Source of the DNA: Nostoc sp. CHAB 5834
GTDB lineage: Bacteria > Cyanobacteriota > Cyanobacteriia > Cyanobacteriales > Nostocaceae
Reading direction: 5' to 3'
Length of the DNA stretch: 64,000 nt
NCBI GenBank assembly: GCA_020829485.1
Contig: JAIVFU010000033.1
Location: 4,463-68,462, forward strand
This document shows positions 9,086 to 18,870 of this stretch, piece after piece. The notes below the pieces were generated by a model that saw only the letters and a program-made list of their open reading frames with translations, was not told where the DNA came from and ran no database searches. Within the stretch, counting starts at the first letter, position 1. Every line of letters begins with the position of its first letter. Position numbers and translations under genes: made by a program.

Positions 9086-9433
9086 ACAAGCTTTCTTTGA
9101 CGATAATTTAGGACAAATGTTTCAGCAGCAGATGCTGCCTTTTCGACGAATGGGATTTTTATAGGTACGTGTTAACCATTATGCCTCATATAATTTCCTC
9201 TCGTGTAACACAGTATCAAGCTCAGGCAATAACATGTGTCACAATTTGCTGAAAATTCATTAATTCTTTAATTATTCTGTCTTCATCCCTGAGTTTTCAG
9301 GAGTCAAGAGTCATGGGGCATTGGGCATTAGTTATTTTTCGTCCTGCTCCCTGCTCCCTCATCTCCTTTACCTTACCCATTTCACCAGTACTTTAACTCA
9401 GAACTGGTGAATTGATGGCTGTGAAATTTTTAA
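9086..9433. other. tig-clpP intergenic region
   Basis: Holds the upstream region of clpP, a short heptamer-like tract (about 9310-9370) and a hairpin TTCACCAGT (9381-9389) / ACTGGTGAA (9403-9411) just past the tig stop that may terminate tig transcripts. No gene is seen. Confidence 0.55.
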
Positions 9434-10873
9434 TTATCCTTCTGTGACTTCTGTTGAAGCTTCGATGGTTTCTTCCTCTGTCTGAGGTGCATCAGCATCA
9501 GCATCTGATTCTGTGGCTTCTATTTCCTCTATGGGATTCAACGAGCCTTCGGGTACAAGTTCAACTGAGGAGTGTTCTAAGAGCCAATCGATGGTTTTTT
9601 CGGTTAATAGTTCGTTTTCCACGATTGAGCGCAGTTTATCTTCATCAACGTCTTGTTCCTCCGGGTACTGTTCCAAAAGTTCTGTGACTCTGGTTGCAAT
9701 TTCTTCTGGTGTTACCTGGATAGATTCGCGTTTACCCACTTCACGCAAGGACAAAGAGCGTTTGATGCGTTCAATTGCCTCAGTGCGCGATCGCTCCCGC
9801 AATTGAGGAATAATATCTGTAGTAAACAACTTCCTCACATCCAATCCCTGCTGAGACAGGCGCATTGCTGTTTGCGTTAGCATTGCATCCACTTCTTGCT
9901 CAATCATGGTTGCTGGTAAGTCAACTTCTACGTGGTTGAGCAGTTCCGTTAGCAAGGCTTCCTGTTTATTTGTTTTTGTTTTGTCGTCCGCCTCTTTTTG
10001 ATATCGCTCTACCAAAGAAGCGCGTAACTCCTCTAAGGTTTCAAAATCGCTGATTTCTTGGGCGAAATCGTCATTTACTTCTGGTAATTCCTTTTCCTTT
10101 AGTTCTTTAAGTGTCACTGTGAAAGTTGCCGCTTTTCCAGCTAAATCTTCATTAGCATAAGGATCTGGGAACTGTGCCGCAATTTTTCTGGTTTCTTCCG
10201 GATTCATCCCCACTATTCCCGAAATAAAGCCTGGAATAAACTTATCTTCCTGCAACTCAACTTGAAAATCAGTTGCTTCGGCTCCGGGAATCGGTTCTAG
10301 TTCAGCTGTTTCGTCTTCACCCTCAACTCTGGCGAATGAACCTTTAAAATCGACTACGGCAATATCACCGATTTGGGCTGCACGTCCTTCCACAGGAATC
10401 AATGTCGCCAATTCTTGACGTTCTTTGTCAAGGGTAGCGTCCACTCGTTCTGACTCGTACTTGACTTCTTCAGCTTGGAAAAGCAAATCAGTGTACTGAA
10501 CTAGATTCACTTGTGGTTCTACATCGACAGCAGCCGAAATCGTCAGAGGTTTTCCAGGTTCATAATTCTTAATTAAATCCTCAAAAGAGGAGCGTAATTG
10601 CGGCTGACCTATTGCCGGAATAGCTTCTTGTTTAACCGCTTGCTCAATACCGTCTTGAATTAGTTCTTCCAGTGCTGCTGCCTTGATACGAGTTGTACCC
10701 AGCCGTTGTAGCAATATCGGTCGAGGTACTTTGCCTTTACGAAACCCAGGAATATTGGCAGTACTCGCTAAGTTTTTAATGACCTGTTCGTAAGTTTGCT
10801 TGGTAATTTCCGGCGTAATCTCTATTTCCAGGCCAATTTGGCTGGCGGGAAGTTTTTCCTGGGTAACTTTCAT
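9434..10873 (-). CDS. tig: Trigger factor
   Basis: The 479-residue ribosome-associated chaperone/prolyl isomerase has the ribosome-docking signature GFRKGKVP at about 43-50, a central FKBP-type domain (about 165-250) and a helical C-terminal domain. The tail after about residue 440 is very acidic (Glu/Asp-rich), as in other cyanobacterial trigger factors. It binds nascent chains at the exit tunnel. The order tig-clpP-clpX is a conserved protein quality-control cluster. Confidence 0.96.
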   Translation of the reverse strand: MKVTQEKLPASQIGLEIEITPEITKQTYEQVIKNLASTANIPGFRKGKVPRPILLQRLGTTRIKAAALEELIQDGIEQAVKQEAIPAIGQPQLRSSFEDLIKNYEPGKPLTISAAVDVEPQVNLVQYTDLLFQAEEVKYESERVDATLDKERQELATLIPVEGRAAQIGDIAVVDFKGSFARVEGEDETAELEPIPGAEATDFQVELQEDKFIPGFISGIVGMNPEETRKIAAQFPDPYANEDLAGKAATFTVTLKELKEKELPEVNDDFAQEISDFETLEELRASLVERYQKEADDKTKTNKQEALLTELLNHVEVDLPATMIEQEVDAMLTQTAMRLSQQGLDVRKLFTTDIIPQLRERSRTEAIERIKRSLSLREVGKRESIQVTPEEIATRVTELLEQYPEEQDVDEDKLRSIVENELLTEKTIDWLLEHSSVELVPEGSLNPIEEIEATESDADADAPQTEEETIEASTEVTEG

Positions 10874-11732
10874 GCTTCGTCTCTAGTTTTCTGGTATTTT
10901 ATACTCTAAGTACACACAAGATGCAATAATTGTTTGCGTTTATGGCTTGATGTGTCTTAAGGGAAGGGGATGCCAAAAGGCTTTATGACATCCAACGATG
11001 GATGTTTGTCCTGGGGCAAAGATCCAGTTTACTGCCAATCACCAAGGACTTGACATTTTACCTTCATAACAATTTAGTTAATGGGGGAATTGGGCATGGG
11101 GAATAGGGCATTGGTTATTCTTTCTCCCCCTGCTCCCTCTACTCCCTCAGAACCACTCCCCACTCCCTCTGAAACTTAGGAATTAATTATTCAGTAGGCT
11201 AACGCCGTGATATCCTGGTTCTCAGCGACTGGTTAGTACTCCCAATTTAAAGTTATAGTATTGAGTCTAGCTATTATTAAGTTGTGATACAAGAGCGCAT
11301 CTATTACCTAACCGTATGGCTGATTTTTATGCTGTGCTGGTTTTATCCAATTCGATTATAGTATATTCATCATCTTGGTAAGCAACTTTGAAGCTAAGAG
11401 GTTCGTTGCCTTATAAGTGGGATGCCTGTGAAACGCCTAAGTGCAGATATCTCCATTTTTCTGCTAAATGGCTGTTTGTTGTATAATAATATATAGTTTA
11501 AATAAATGGAAAAATTGGATAGCCATTGTTATAGAGTGCAACATAACTTAAATTATTAAATAACCAAGAAAATAAATGTATAAATATTTAGAGATTGACA
11601 GAAATAGACTAAATTAGAGATAAATATAAACATAATTGAAAATGTATTTCGAGGCTACGATCGCCATTTAAATATAAGTAAATCTTCAACTGTTCCAAAT
11701 TGCAAAAAAACCTCTTAAAGGAGGAAGTGAGT
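10874..11732. other. Long divergent intergenic region between tig and asd
   Basis: About 860 bp without a gene. It includes a small hairpin CATCCA/TGGATG (about 10989-11004), a heptamer tract of CTCCCT/CCCCACT type (about 11090-11175) and a very AT-rich leader from 11470 with TATAATAAT at about 11483-11491 that may serve asd. A small RNA cannot be excluded, but I see no recognisable one. Confidence 0.5.
11718..11724 (+). promoter_or_regulatory. Ribosome binding site deciding the asd start
   Basis: AAGGAGG ends 8 bases before a TTG at 11733, and only 2 bases before a GTG at 11727. It lies inside the frame that begins at the ATG at 11700. TTG at 11733 is therefore the best-supported start. Confidence 0.65.
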
Positions 11733-12779
11733 TTGTCTAAATCCTATCGTATAGCTATTTTGGGGGCGACTGGTGCCGTTGGCACAGAGTTGCTGGAATT
11801 ATTAGAAACCCGTAATTTTCCAATTGCTGACTTGAAGCTATTGGCATCAGAACGGAGTGTCGGGCGATCGCTGCGGTTTAAAGGAGAAAATTTACCAATA
11901 GAGGCAGTGAGCGATCGCGCCTTTGAAAATGTCGATATAGTCCTAGCTAGTGCGGGTGGTTCCACATCCAAAGCTTGGGCAGCAATTGCTGTCGAGAAAG
12001 GCGCAGTGGTAATTGACAACTCCAGTGCCTTTCGGATGAACCCGGAAGTTCCCTTAGTAGTGCCAGAGGTGAATCCAGAAGCCGCAGCTAATCACCAAGG
12101 CATTATTGCCAACCCCAACTGCACGACAATTTTAATGGCAGTGGCAGTCTGGCCATTGCATAAAATTAAACCAGTGCAACGCATCGTAGCCGCAACCTAC
12201 CAATCTGCTAGTGGTGCTGGTGCTAGAGCAATGGCAGAAGTCAAAAGGCAAACAAGCGCTATACTACAAGGACAACTGCCAGTTGCGGAGGTATTGCCTT
12301 ACCCACTGGCATTTAATTTATTCCCGCATAACTCACCATTAAACGATTTGGGTTATTGTGAGGAAGAAATGAAAATGGTCAACGAAACCCGAAAAATATT
12401 TGGTACGCAGCAAATCAGAATCACTGCGACCTGTATACGGGTTCCCGTACTGCGTGCCCACTCAGAAGCCATTAATTTAGAATTTGAGACTCCCTTTAGT
12501 GCAGAGGAAGCCAGAGAAATTTTAAATTCCTCCCCTGGAGTGAAGTTGGTAGAAGATTGGAAAACTAACTATTTTCCGATGCCAATTGAAGCAACTGGTA
12601 AAGACGAAGTTTTAGTGGGAAGAATTCGTCAGGATATTTCTCATCCCTGTGGGTTGGAATTATGGTTGTGTGGTGACCAAATCCGCAAAGGCGCAGCATT
12701 AAATGCAGTACAAATCGCCGAATTGCTGGTAGAAAAAAATCTACTCAAACCATCAGCTAAAGCTTATGTTTCAAGCTAG
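11733..12779 (+). CDS. asd: Aspartate-semialdehyde dehydrogenase
   Basis: It reduces aspartyl phosphate to aspartate semialdehyde, the branch point to lysine/diaminopimelate, threonine and methionine. NADP-binding GATGAVG is at 11-17 (from the TTG start) and the catalytic Cys at 130 in ANPNCTTI. About 348 residues is normal. I choose TTG at 11733 because AAGGAGG sits 8 bases upstream and the product then begins SKSYRIAILGATG, as in relatives. An in-frame ATG at 11700 would add 11 residues that include the Shine-Dalgarno itself. dapA, the next enzyme toward lysine, follows after 133 bp. Confidence 0.93.
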   Translation: MSKSYRIAILGATGAVGTELLELLETRNFPIADLKLLASERSVGRSLRFKGENLPIEAVSDRAFENVDIVLASAGGSTSKAWAAIAVEKGAVVIDNSSAFRMNPEVPLVVPEVNPEAAANHQGIIANPNCTTILMAVAVWPLHKIKPVQRIVAATYQSASGAGARAMAEVKRQTSAILQGQLPVAEVLPYPLAFNLFPHNSPLNDLGYCEEEMKMVNETRKIFGTQQIRITATCIRVPVLRAHSEAINLEFETPFSAEEAREILNSSPGVKLVEDWKTNYFPMPIEATGKDEVLVGRIRQDISHPCGLELWLCGDQIRKGAALNAVQIAELLVEKNLLKPSAKAYVSS

Positions 12780-12912
12780 TCATTAGTAAAAACAAACAAC
12801 TAATGAAAAAGGATAAATGTGCAAATTACTGTTGAAAGAAGTTTGCATATAGGTTATTACAATAGAAAACCACCAAGATATAAAAACATGGGTAATCAGG
12901 AGTGAAAACAGG

Positions 12913-13797
12913 GTGGGAGATTTTGGCAATGTTTTAACCGCTATGATTACGCCGTTTAAAGCAGACGGTAGTGTAGATTATGATGTAGCGGCAGAACTGG
13001 CGGCACATCTAGCTAACAACGGTACAGATACATTGGTGGTGTGCGGCACAACCGGAGAATCCCCTACCCTAACTTGGGATGAGGAATACCATCTGTTTGT
13101 CGAGGTATTGCACTCCGTGGCAGGAAAAGCCAAAGTGATTGCAGGTTGTGGTTCAAATTCTACTAAAGAAGCGATCGCAGCCACCCAAAAAGCGTCTAAA
13201 ATAGGAGTACATGGTTCCTTACAAGTTGTTCCTTATTACAACAAACCGCCACAAGCGGGATTGGAAGCACACTTTCAGGCTATAGCACAAGCCTGTCCCG
13301 ACTTACCTTTGTTGTTATACAATGTCCCAGGTCGTACCGGACAAAACCTTCAGCCAGAAACAGTTGCCCGGTTAGCTGAGGTTAACAATATTGTTGGAAT
13401 TAAAGAATCCACTGGTAGTATAGATCAGGCAAGCGAAATTCGTCGCTTGACACCAAAAGAATTTGACATCTACTCTGGTGATGATTACATGACTTTGCCC
13501 TTGTTAGCGATCGGGGCAAAGGGCGTGGTAAGTGTGGCTTCTCATCTGGTAGGAAACCAACTACAGCAGATGATCCAAGCTTTTAGGGCGGGGAAAATTG
13601 AGGTAGCAAGCGACATTCATCTCCAACTCTTCCCGTTGTTTAAGGCTTTATTTCTCACTTCAAATCCCATTCCAGTGAAAAAAGCACTGAAACTTCAAGG
13701 TTGGGAGGTTGGTTCAACTCGTCCACCGCTATGTGAAGCTGATTTAGAAGTAAGTCAAAAGTTAGAAGCGGTTCTGAAAGAACTTAGTTTAATCTAG
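12913..13797 (+). CDS. dapA: 4-hydroxy-tetrahydrodipicolinate synthase
   Basis: The 294-residue class I aldolase condenses pyruvate with aspartate semialdehyde. The Schiff-base Lys164 is in GIKEST, Tyr136 in [10 protein letters not shown], and the GTTGES motif is at 46-51. The start is GTG, with AGGAG at 12899-12903 about 9 bases upstream. It lies directly downstream of asd, which makes its substrate, and upstream of rnj. asd-dapA-rnj is a recurrent cyanobacterial order. Confidence 0.95.
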   Translation: MGDFGNVLTAMITPFKADGSVDYDVAAELAAHLANNGTDTLVVCGTTGESPTLTWDEEYHLFVEVLHSVAGKAKVIAGCGSNSTKEAIAATQKASKIGVHGSLQVVPYYNKPPQAGLEAHFQAIAQACPDLPLLLYNVPGRTGQNLQPETVARLAEVNNIVGIKESTGSIDQASEIRRLTPKEFDIYSGDDYMTLPLLAIGAKGVVSVASHLVGNQLQQMIQAFRAGKIEVASDIHLQLFPLFKALFLTSNPIPVKKALKLQGWEVGSTRPPLCEADLEVSQKLEAVLKELSLI

Positions 13798-14073
13798 CCA
13801 CCATGCGGTTAAGCACTGTTACGCTGCTTTCTAAAGATACATATAAACAATGCTCATAATTGTTCATAAGTTGCAATTTAAAAATCTGTGCTAGGACTGA
13901 TAGACATACTATAAATTCTTCAGTGTACAGTCGATTTTATTGAATAAAAAATTGAAATCTTCAATTAAAACTTGATTGCTTTGGGACTGAATTAAGAAAC
14001 AAATGATGTTGTCTTAAATACAAGTTCGTTAACTATCAACTAAATTAACCACAAGTAACAATCTAAGGAGAAA

Positions 14074-15843
14074 ATGGCTAAAAACGAAGCTAATAATTCC
14101 GCCTTGAAAATTATTCCTTTGGGCGGTTTGCACGAAATTGGGAAAAATACCTGTCTTTTTGAGTATGACGATGAAATTATCCTGTTAGATGCAGGATTGG
14201 CTTTTCCCACAGAGGCGATGCATGGAGTAAATATTGTTTTGCCAGATACGACCTATCTGCGGGAAAATCGCCACAAAATTAAAGGGATGATCGTTACTCA
14301 CGGTCATGAAGATCATATTGGCGGGATTGCTTTTCATCTCAAGCAATTTGATATCCCCGTGATTTATGGCCCCAGACTAGCAATGGCAATGCTAGAGGGT
14401 AAATTAGAAGAAGCAGGAGTGCGCGATCGCACAGAAATCAGAACAGTTTTACCACGCGATGTGGTGCGGATTGGCAAAAACTTTTTAGTTGAATATATCC
14501 GTAATACCCACTCTATTGCTGATAGTTTTACTGTTGCCATTCATACTCCCCTTGGTGTAGTCATTCACACAGGCGATTTCAAAATTGACCATACCCCAGT
14601 GGATGGTGAAAAGTTTGACTTGCAACGGCTAGCAGAACATGGTGAAAAAGGCGTTCTTTGTCTTCTAAGTGATTCCACTAATGCTGAAGTTCCAGGGTTT
14701 ACACCTTCTGAGCGTTCAGTTTATCCCAATCTGGAGAGAGTATTTAGTCAAGCCACTGGACGATTATTTGTTACTACCTTTGCTTCTAGCGTCCATCGCA
14801 TCAACATGATTTTGGATATCGCCAAGAAGCAAAATCGTGTAGTGACGATTGTGGGGCGTTCCATGCTGAACTTGATTGCTCATGCCCGCAATTTAGGTTA
14901 CATCAAGTGTGAAGACAATCTGCTGCAACCATTGCACGCAGTCCGCAATCTCCCTGATGAGAAAGTACTGATTTTAACTACAGGTTCTCAGGGTGAAACG
15001 ATGGCAGCAATGACCCGCATTGCTAACAAAGAACATCCTCACATCAAAATCCGCGAAGGAGATACAGTAGTATTCTCTGCTAACCCAATTCCTGGAAATA
15101 CGATCGCAGTAGTCAACACCATTGATAAATTGATGATTCAAGGTGCGAAAGTGGTCTATGGTCGGGATAAAGGAATTCACGTCTCCGGTCACGGCTGTCA
15201 GGAAGAACAAAAGCTGATGATTGCCTTAACTCGACCCAAGTTCTTCGTGCCATTTCACGGCGAACATCGGATGCTAGTGAAGCACGCAGAAACGGCTCAG
15301 AGTATGGGCATTCCCGCAGAAAACATGATCATCATTCAGAATGGTGATATTGTCGAACTGACTGAAGATGCTATTCGCGTTGCTGGTAAAGTGCCATCTG
15401 GTATCGAATTGGTGGATACTACTAGTTCGGGTATGGTAAGTGCCAAAGTGCTGCAAGAACGGCAACGCATGGCTTCAGAAGGCATTATTACGATCGCAGC
15501 TGCCATTGATTGGAATGGTAAACTGTTGGCAAAACCAGAAACTCACCTCCGGGGTGTAGTTACAAGTGTAGAGCGATCGCTCCTACAAACCTGGGTAAAA
15601 CAACGCATTGAAGAAATCTTAACTGTGCGCTGGACAGAATTTGCTCCTGGTGGTGAAGCAGCAGATATAGACTGGGGTGGATTGCAAGGAACTTTAGAAC
15701 GAGAATTACAACGTTCCATCCGGCGGGAATTGCAATGTCAACCATCTGTGACTTTGTTAATGCAAATTCCTGATGAGCCACCCGTAAAAGTTGCTGATGG
15801 TAGAAGACGGCGGACTCGGACTGCTGCTCAGGTAGCATCCTAG
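14074..15843 (+). CDS. rnj: Ribonuclease J
   Basis: The 589-residue metallo-beta-lactamase/beta-CASP RNase has metal motif HGHEDH at 76-81 and downstream beta-CASP blocks (SDSTNAE, GRSM, SGHG and PFHGEHRML). It has both endonuclease and 5'-3' exonuclease activity in the family and acts in mRNA turnover. AAGGAG lies just before the ATG. The C-terminus ends with an Arg-rich tail (GRRRRTRTA), which may bind RNA. Its position after asd-dapA is conserved in cyanobacteria, although the 276-bp gap allows a separate promoter. Confidence 0.95.
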   Translation: MAKNEANNSALKIIPLGGLHEIGKNTCLFEYDDEIILLDAGLAFPTEAMHGVNIVLPDTTYLRENRHKIKGMIVTHGHEDHIGGIAFHLKQFDIPVIYGPRLAMAMLEGKLEEAGVRDRTEIRTVLPRDVVRIGKNFLVEYIRNTHSIADSFTVAIHTPLGVVIHTGDFKIDHTPVDGEKFDLQRLAEHGEKGVLCLLSDSTNAEVPGFTPSERSVYPNLERVFSQATGRLFVTTFASSVHRINMILDIAKKQNRVVTIVGRSMLNLIAHARNLGYIKCEDNLLQPLHAVRNLPDEKVLILTTGSQGETMAAMTRIANKEHPHIKIREGDTVVFSANPIPGNTIAVVNTIDKLMIQGAKVVYGRDKGIHVSGHGCQEEQKLMIALTRPKFFVPFHGEHRMLVKHAETAQSMGIPAENMIIIQNGDIVELTEDAIRVAGKVPSGIELVDTTSSGMVSAKVLQERQRMASEGIITIAAAIDWNGKLLAKPETHLRGVVTSVERSLLQTWVKQRIEEILTVRWTEFAPGGEAADIDWGGLQGTLERELQRSIRRELQCQPSVTLLMQIPDEPPVKVADGRRRRTRTAAQVAS

Positions 15844-16025
15844 AGAATTTACGGTAAAAATTAATTTTACGCAGAGGCGCAGAGACGTAGAGTTTTTCTA
15901 ACGTCTTTGCCCTTTGTCGTGAGGTTGAGATAGGACTTATGCACACTCTATGAATTCTCGGCGATTTTCTCTAACGCGAATAATGCAGTTAATTTAAATA
16001 GGACTTACGCAACTAACATATTATT

Positions 16026-16203
16026 TAGGACTTACGCATTGACAGAAAAGCCAAAATAACAGGTATAGTTTTCAAGGTTTATAGCTAGGTTTATCAATGA
16101 GATTTTGGCGATCGCACCCAATCAACGGTGATTGAGAAAAGCCTGAAACAACGTATTTTCGTTAATGCACAAGATAGTTATTTTGTACAGTGCGTAAGTC
16201 CTA
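16026..16203. mobile_element. MITE-like element, 178 bp, with 5-bp flanking duplication (inner)
   Basis: The terminal inverted repeats are TAGGACTTACGCATTGACA and, at the right, TGTACAGTGCGTAAGTCCTA; they agree over about 17 of 20 positions. The 5-bp sequence TTATT occurs on both sides (16021-16025 and 16204-16208), as expected of a target-site duplication. It is non-coding and contains one HIP1-like GCGATCGC. It is nested in a similar element. Confidence 0.7.
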
Positions 16204-16207
16204 TTAT

Positions 16208-16316
16208 TTTTAGTTTGTAGTGTACCCCTCCGGGGATCTTGCTACGCGCAGCGTCTCGCAGAGAGGACTAAAGTCCTCAAAATCAGGGCTGAAGCCCTTA
16301 CTACAAACTAAAAGTT
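16208..16316. repeat. Palindromic repeat TTTAGTTTGTAGT ... ACTACAAACTAAA
   Basis: The outer arms TTTAGTTTGTAGT and ACTACAAACTAAA enclose GAGGACTAAAGTCCTC and AGGGCTGAAGCCCT palindromes and a GCGCAGCGTCTCGCAGAGAG repeat. It belongs to the family at 4204 and 17453. Confidence 0.75.
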
Positions 16317-16468
16317 TTAATTTTTTGTGACACTTGCGTAAGTCCTATAAAAAAACATAAGTCAAAAAATCAAAGCATCGTCCAGAGCAGGAAAAATCTG
16401 TTAAAGATAAAGAGTCTACGACTATTGAACCCGTAGAACCATCACTTACCGGAACTATTTAACTTCCT

Positions 16469-17392
16469 ATGAATTGGAGTGCTGCATTACCAACTTTTTT
16501 TATCACCCTCAGAGAAGGTGTAGAGGCTGCTTTAGTTGTCGGTATTGTCTTCGCTTGTTTACAACAAGCTGAACAACAAAAACTGCATCGTTGGGTATAT
16601 TTAGGAATTTTTAGTGCCACTATAGCTAGTTTTGTAGTTGGTTTATTACTAAATTTAAGTATCCAAGGATTGCAGACATCGGATCTACTTTATGCGCCTG
16701 TCTTCAAGCAATTATTTGAGGTGGGACTAGGTGTAATTGCGATCGCAATGCTCAGTTGGATGCTGATCTGGATGACACGACAAGCACGATTTCTGAAAGC
16801 GGAAATTGAAGGCTCGGTTAAAAATGCTTTGAATCAAGACAACCGTTCAGCTTGGGCGATTTTCAGCTTAATTTTTATCGCCGTATTTCGGGAAGGCTTA
16901 GAGACAGCTTTGTTTATTGTCGCTAAATTTCAAGAAGGCTGGACACCAGTACTTGGGGCGATCGCCGGACTAAGTGTCGCAGTTGTCATTGGTATGCTGC
17001 TATTCAAATTGAGCATCCGCATTAATTTGAGCCAATTTTTCCAAATAATGGGCGTATTTCTGCTGCTGATTGTCTCTGGATTGGTGATTTCTGCTTTGCG
17101 ACACTTGGATGCTGCGGCGATCGCTTGGAGTCAAATCAACTCCTCAGTTGCAGATATTTGTGGGCTAAGTAATACCTCTTGTATTTTGGGGCCTCAGGTT
17201 TGGGATCTCTCAGGGATTTTACCCGATCGGCAGTTTCCCGGCATTTTATTAAAAACTATATTTGGCTACACTCAAAAGCTGTATCTACTTCAGGCTTTTG
17301 GATATCTGCTCTTTTGGGCGATCGTCGGTAGCTTCTACTTCCGCAGTCTTAGCCAACCTCAGCAATTAAAACCAGTAACCAAACTCAATTAA
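16469..17392 (+). CDS. FTR1 family iron permease
   Basis: The 307-residue integral membrane protein has about seven hydrophobic segments and both FTR1/EfeU iron-binding motifs: REGVEAAL in helix 1 (residues 14-21) and REGLETAL in the fourth helix region (about 146-153). Family members import iron, typically with a ferroxidase or EfeO/EfeB partner; none is adjacent here. A 46-residue single-helix protein follows 250 bp downstream. Upstream is a run of nested inverted-repeat elements, so its promoter may be partly element-derived. Confidence 0.88.
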   Translation: MNWSAALPTFFITLREGVEAALVVGIVFACLQQAEQQKLHRWVYLGIFSATIASFVVGLLLNLSIQGLQTSDLLYAPVFKQLFEVGLGVIAIAMLSWMLIWMTRQARFLKAEIEGSVKNALNQDNRSAWAIFSLIFIAVFREGLETALFIVAKFQEGWTPVLGAIAGLSVAVVIGMLLFKLSIRINLSQFFQIMGVFLLLIVSGLVISALRHLDAAAIAWSQINSSVADICGLSNTSCILGPQVWDLSGILPDRQFPGILLKTIFGYTQKLYLLQAFGYLLFWAIVGSFYFRSLSQPQQLKPVTKLN

Positions 17393-17452
17393 CCTCTGTT
17401 TTTCAAAATTATCAATTTAGTAGTCTGTCTCATTAGTTATGAGGGGTAAATA

Positions 17453-17510
17453 AGTTCGTAGTAAGGACTTTAGTCCTGGATTTTTAAGCACTAAAGTGCT
17501 TACTACAAAC
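17453..17510. repeat. Palindromic repeat GTAGTAAGGACTTTAGTCCT
   Basis: The palindrome AAGGACTTTAGTCCT is followed by AAGCACTAAAGTGCTT, with outer GTAGTAAG/CTTACTAC arms. This is the tidiest of three family members in the window. Confidence 0.8.
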
Positions 17511-17645
17511 CCTCAAAACTATCTTAGACATTGTACTAGAGAGATTTAGAGGTTTTATCGAAACAGACAGAATAAAGGCATTCTCAGCCAAAAAGAAGCG
17601 GCAAGCGCTAACTTGCTCTGTCATTAATTAATCTCATCTTATAGT

Positions 17646-17786
17646 ATGCAAACCAATCTGATTTTATTCAACTTAGTTTTTGGCGGTTTATTGCTTGGTT
17701 TAGGCTTGATTAAATTCGGTGACAAACTCATCGATAAAATCTACGAAGCGCGAAAGTCTCCAGACGTACACCACACAAGCGTTTAA
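17646..17786 (+). CDS. Small single-helix membrane protein, 46 residues
   Basis: ATG at 17646 to TAA at 17784-17786. The peptide starts MQTNLILFNLVFGGLLLGLG (one transmembrane helix) and continues with a charged tail (KFGDKLIDKIYEARKS). It is on the same strand as the FTR1 permease, 250 bp downstream. No clear ribosome binding site is visible. A membrane helix plus a charged tail in a stretch this short is suggestive but not proof of a gene. Confidence 0.4.
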   Translation: MQTNLILFNLVFGGLLLGLGLIKFGDKLIDKIYEARKSPDVHHTSV

Positions 17787-17930
17787 AATCTTCTGGTTTC
17801 AGGCTCTTTACTTGTTCCTAGGTCATAGATCCTATCCAACTCTCATCTACTTGTCCCACGGATCTGGGACTTTTGCAAGAGGTCTAATTTATAAACTCTT
17901 ACCAAAAACTGAAATTAAAATAACCCTTAA

Positions 17931-18440
17931 TCATACCACAAAATATTTATGCAAGAGTTCTAAGGTTAATGGTGTAAAAACTAGCGCCAGAGTGTCATTG
18001 AGAAAAAAGGCCGAAAGAATACCACTACCAAAAGTTAAAGCCATCAACAAACCCAGAGGACTGCGAGTGATACTCAATATCACTGATAGCGATCGCCGAA
18101 AAAACCCTGCATAAGATAGATTGGCGTTAACTATCATCATGCTCAACAGAAACACAATGGTATTAGCATCAATAGCCTGCCATGCTTCCTGTAAATTTAG
18201 AACACCTAAAGCAATTAAAAAGGCAGAACCGACTAAAGCAATAGTGGCGCGGTTCATGCGTAAACCAGGAATGTAGCCCAATGCTAACCCCAGGTAAGTT
18301 AGCCCTAAGACGCTGTAGATTGCAAATTGGAGAAAAATCACTTTCTTTAGTGAGACTTTGCGACAACTGAATGTTTCATGACTAGCTGCTCTGTATTTAC
18401 TGATAAAGCTAACCCACCTAGCTTTCAGCCACAGCAACAT
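17931..18440 (-). pseudogene. Truncated anion transporter (SLC13/ArsB-NhaD superfamily)
   Basis: The frame gives 169 residues with about four hydrophobic segments, including GLRMNRATIALVGSAFLIAL, DANTIVFLLSMMIVNANL and SGILSAFFLNDTLALVFTPL. These are typical of the N-terminal half of ArsB/NhaD/SLC13 permeases, which are usually 400 residues or more. The frame stops after LTLELLHKYFVV, where relatives continue with the second half, and nothing homologous follows. Just beyond the break (17868-17888) is GGGACTTTTGCAAGAGGTCT, which resembles an insertion-sequence terminus. A deletion or insertion has probably removed the C-terminal half. Confidence 0.7.
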
Positions 18441-18870
18441 CTACAAAACTTCTCTCTACTTCTACGCTATTCAGCCAGCAATGAATAGAACACACTTACG
18501 TGAGAAAGTGGGAACACGGAAAGCAAAAATGCCTTCTAGGGTATTACTGATATTTATACTTAGCAAAAATACTTTTAGAAAGACCTTATATTAAGTTCTG
18601 TAAATGTTACACTAAAACCTATCCAATGACGGATGTCTTTACTAAAATCTAAACTATGTCAAGTTATGAACAAGATCGTAATATTACACTACCGATCCCC
18701 AGAAATTTGCGATTAACTTGACGTAGTAATAAATTAGGTTCTGACCTAAGTGGCTAATCAGGTATTACATTATATCGCAGTCATAACGCGATTTTTCCGG
18801 GAAAGTTCGTTGCCACGTTGTATATATTCATCAAAAAGGTGAATAGCCTCAATAACACAGAGGGTTAACC
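18441..18870. other. Intergenic region, nothing clear
   Basis: 430 bp of AT-rich sequence upstream of the nitrogenase-C-terminal-like gene. I see no gene, repeat family or recognisable operator. Confidence 0.5.

Larger units (their letters stand above)
15999..16347. mobile_element. MITE-like element with TAGGACTTACGCAA termini (outer)
   Basis: The left end TAGGACTTACGCAACT (15999-16014) is matched in inverse by TTGCGTAAGTCCTA (16334-16347). Inside lies a second, complete element with the same termini (16026-16203) and a palindromic repeat. There is no open frame for a transposase. The flanks (TTAAA and TAAAA) are not an exact duplication, so the boundary is less certain than for the inner copy. 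Confidence 0.5.

Noticed and set aside
10874..11732. Possible small RNA or tRNA in the tig-asd gap
   Set aside because: No cloverleaf, CCA end or recognisable conserved sRNA motif was found by eye; a covariance-model search would be needed.
17719..18114. 131-residue plus-strand ORF
   Set aside because: It overlaps the truncated anion transporter in antisense and shows no protein-like pattern.
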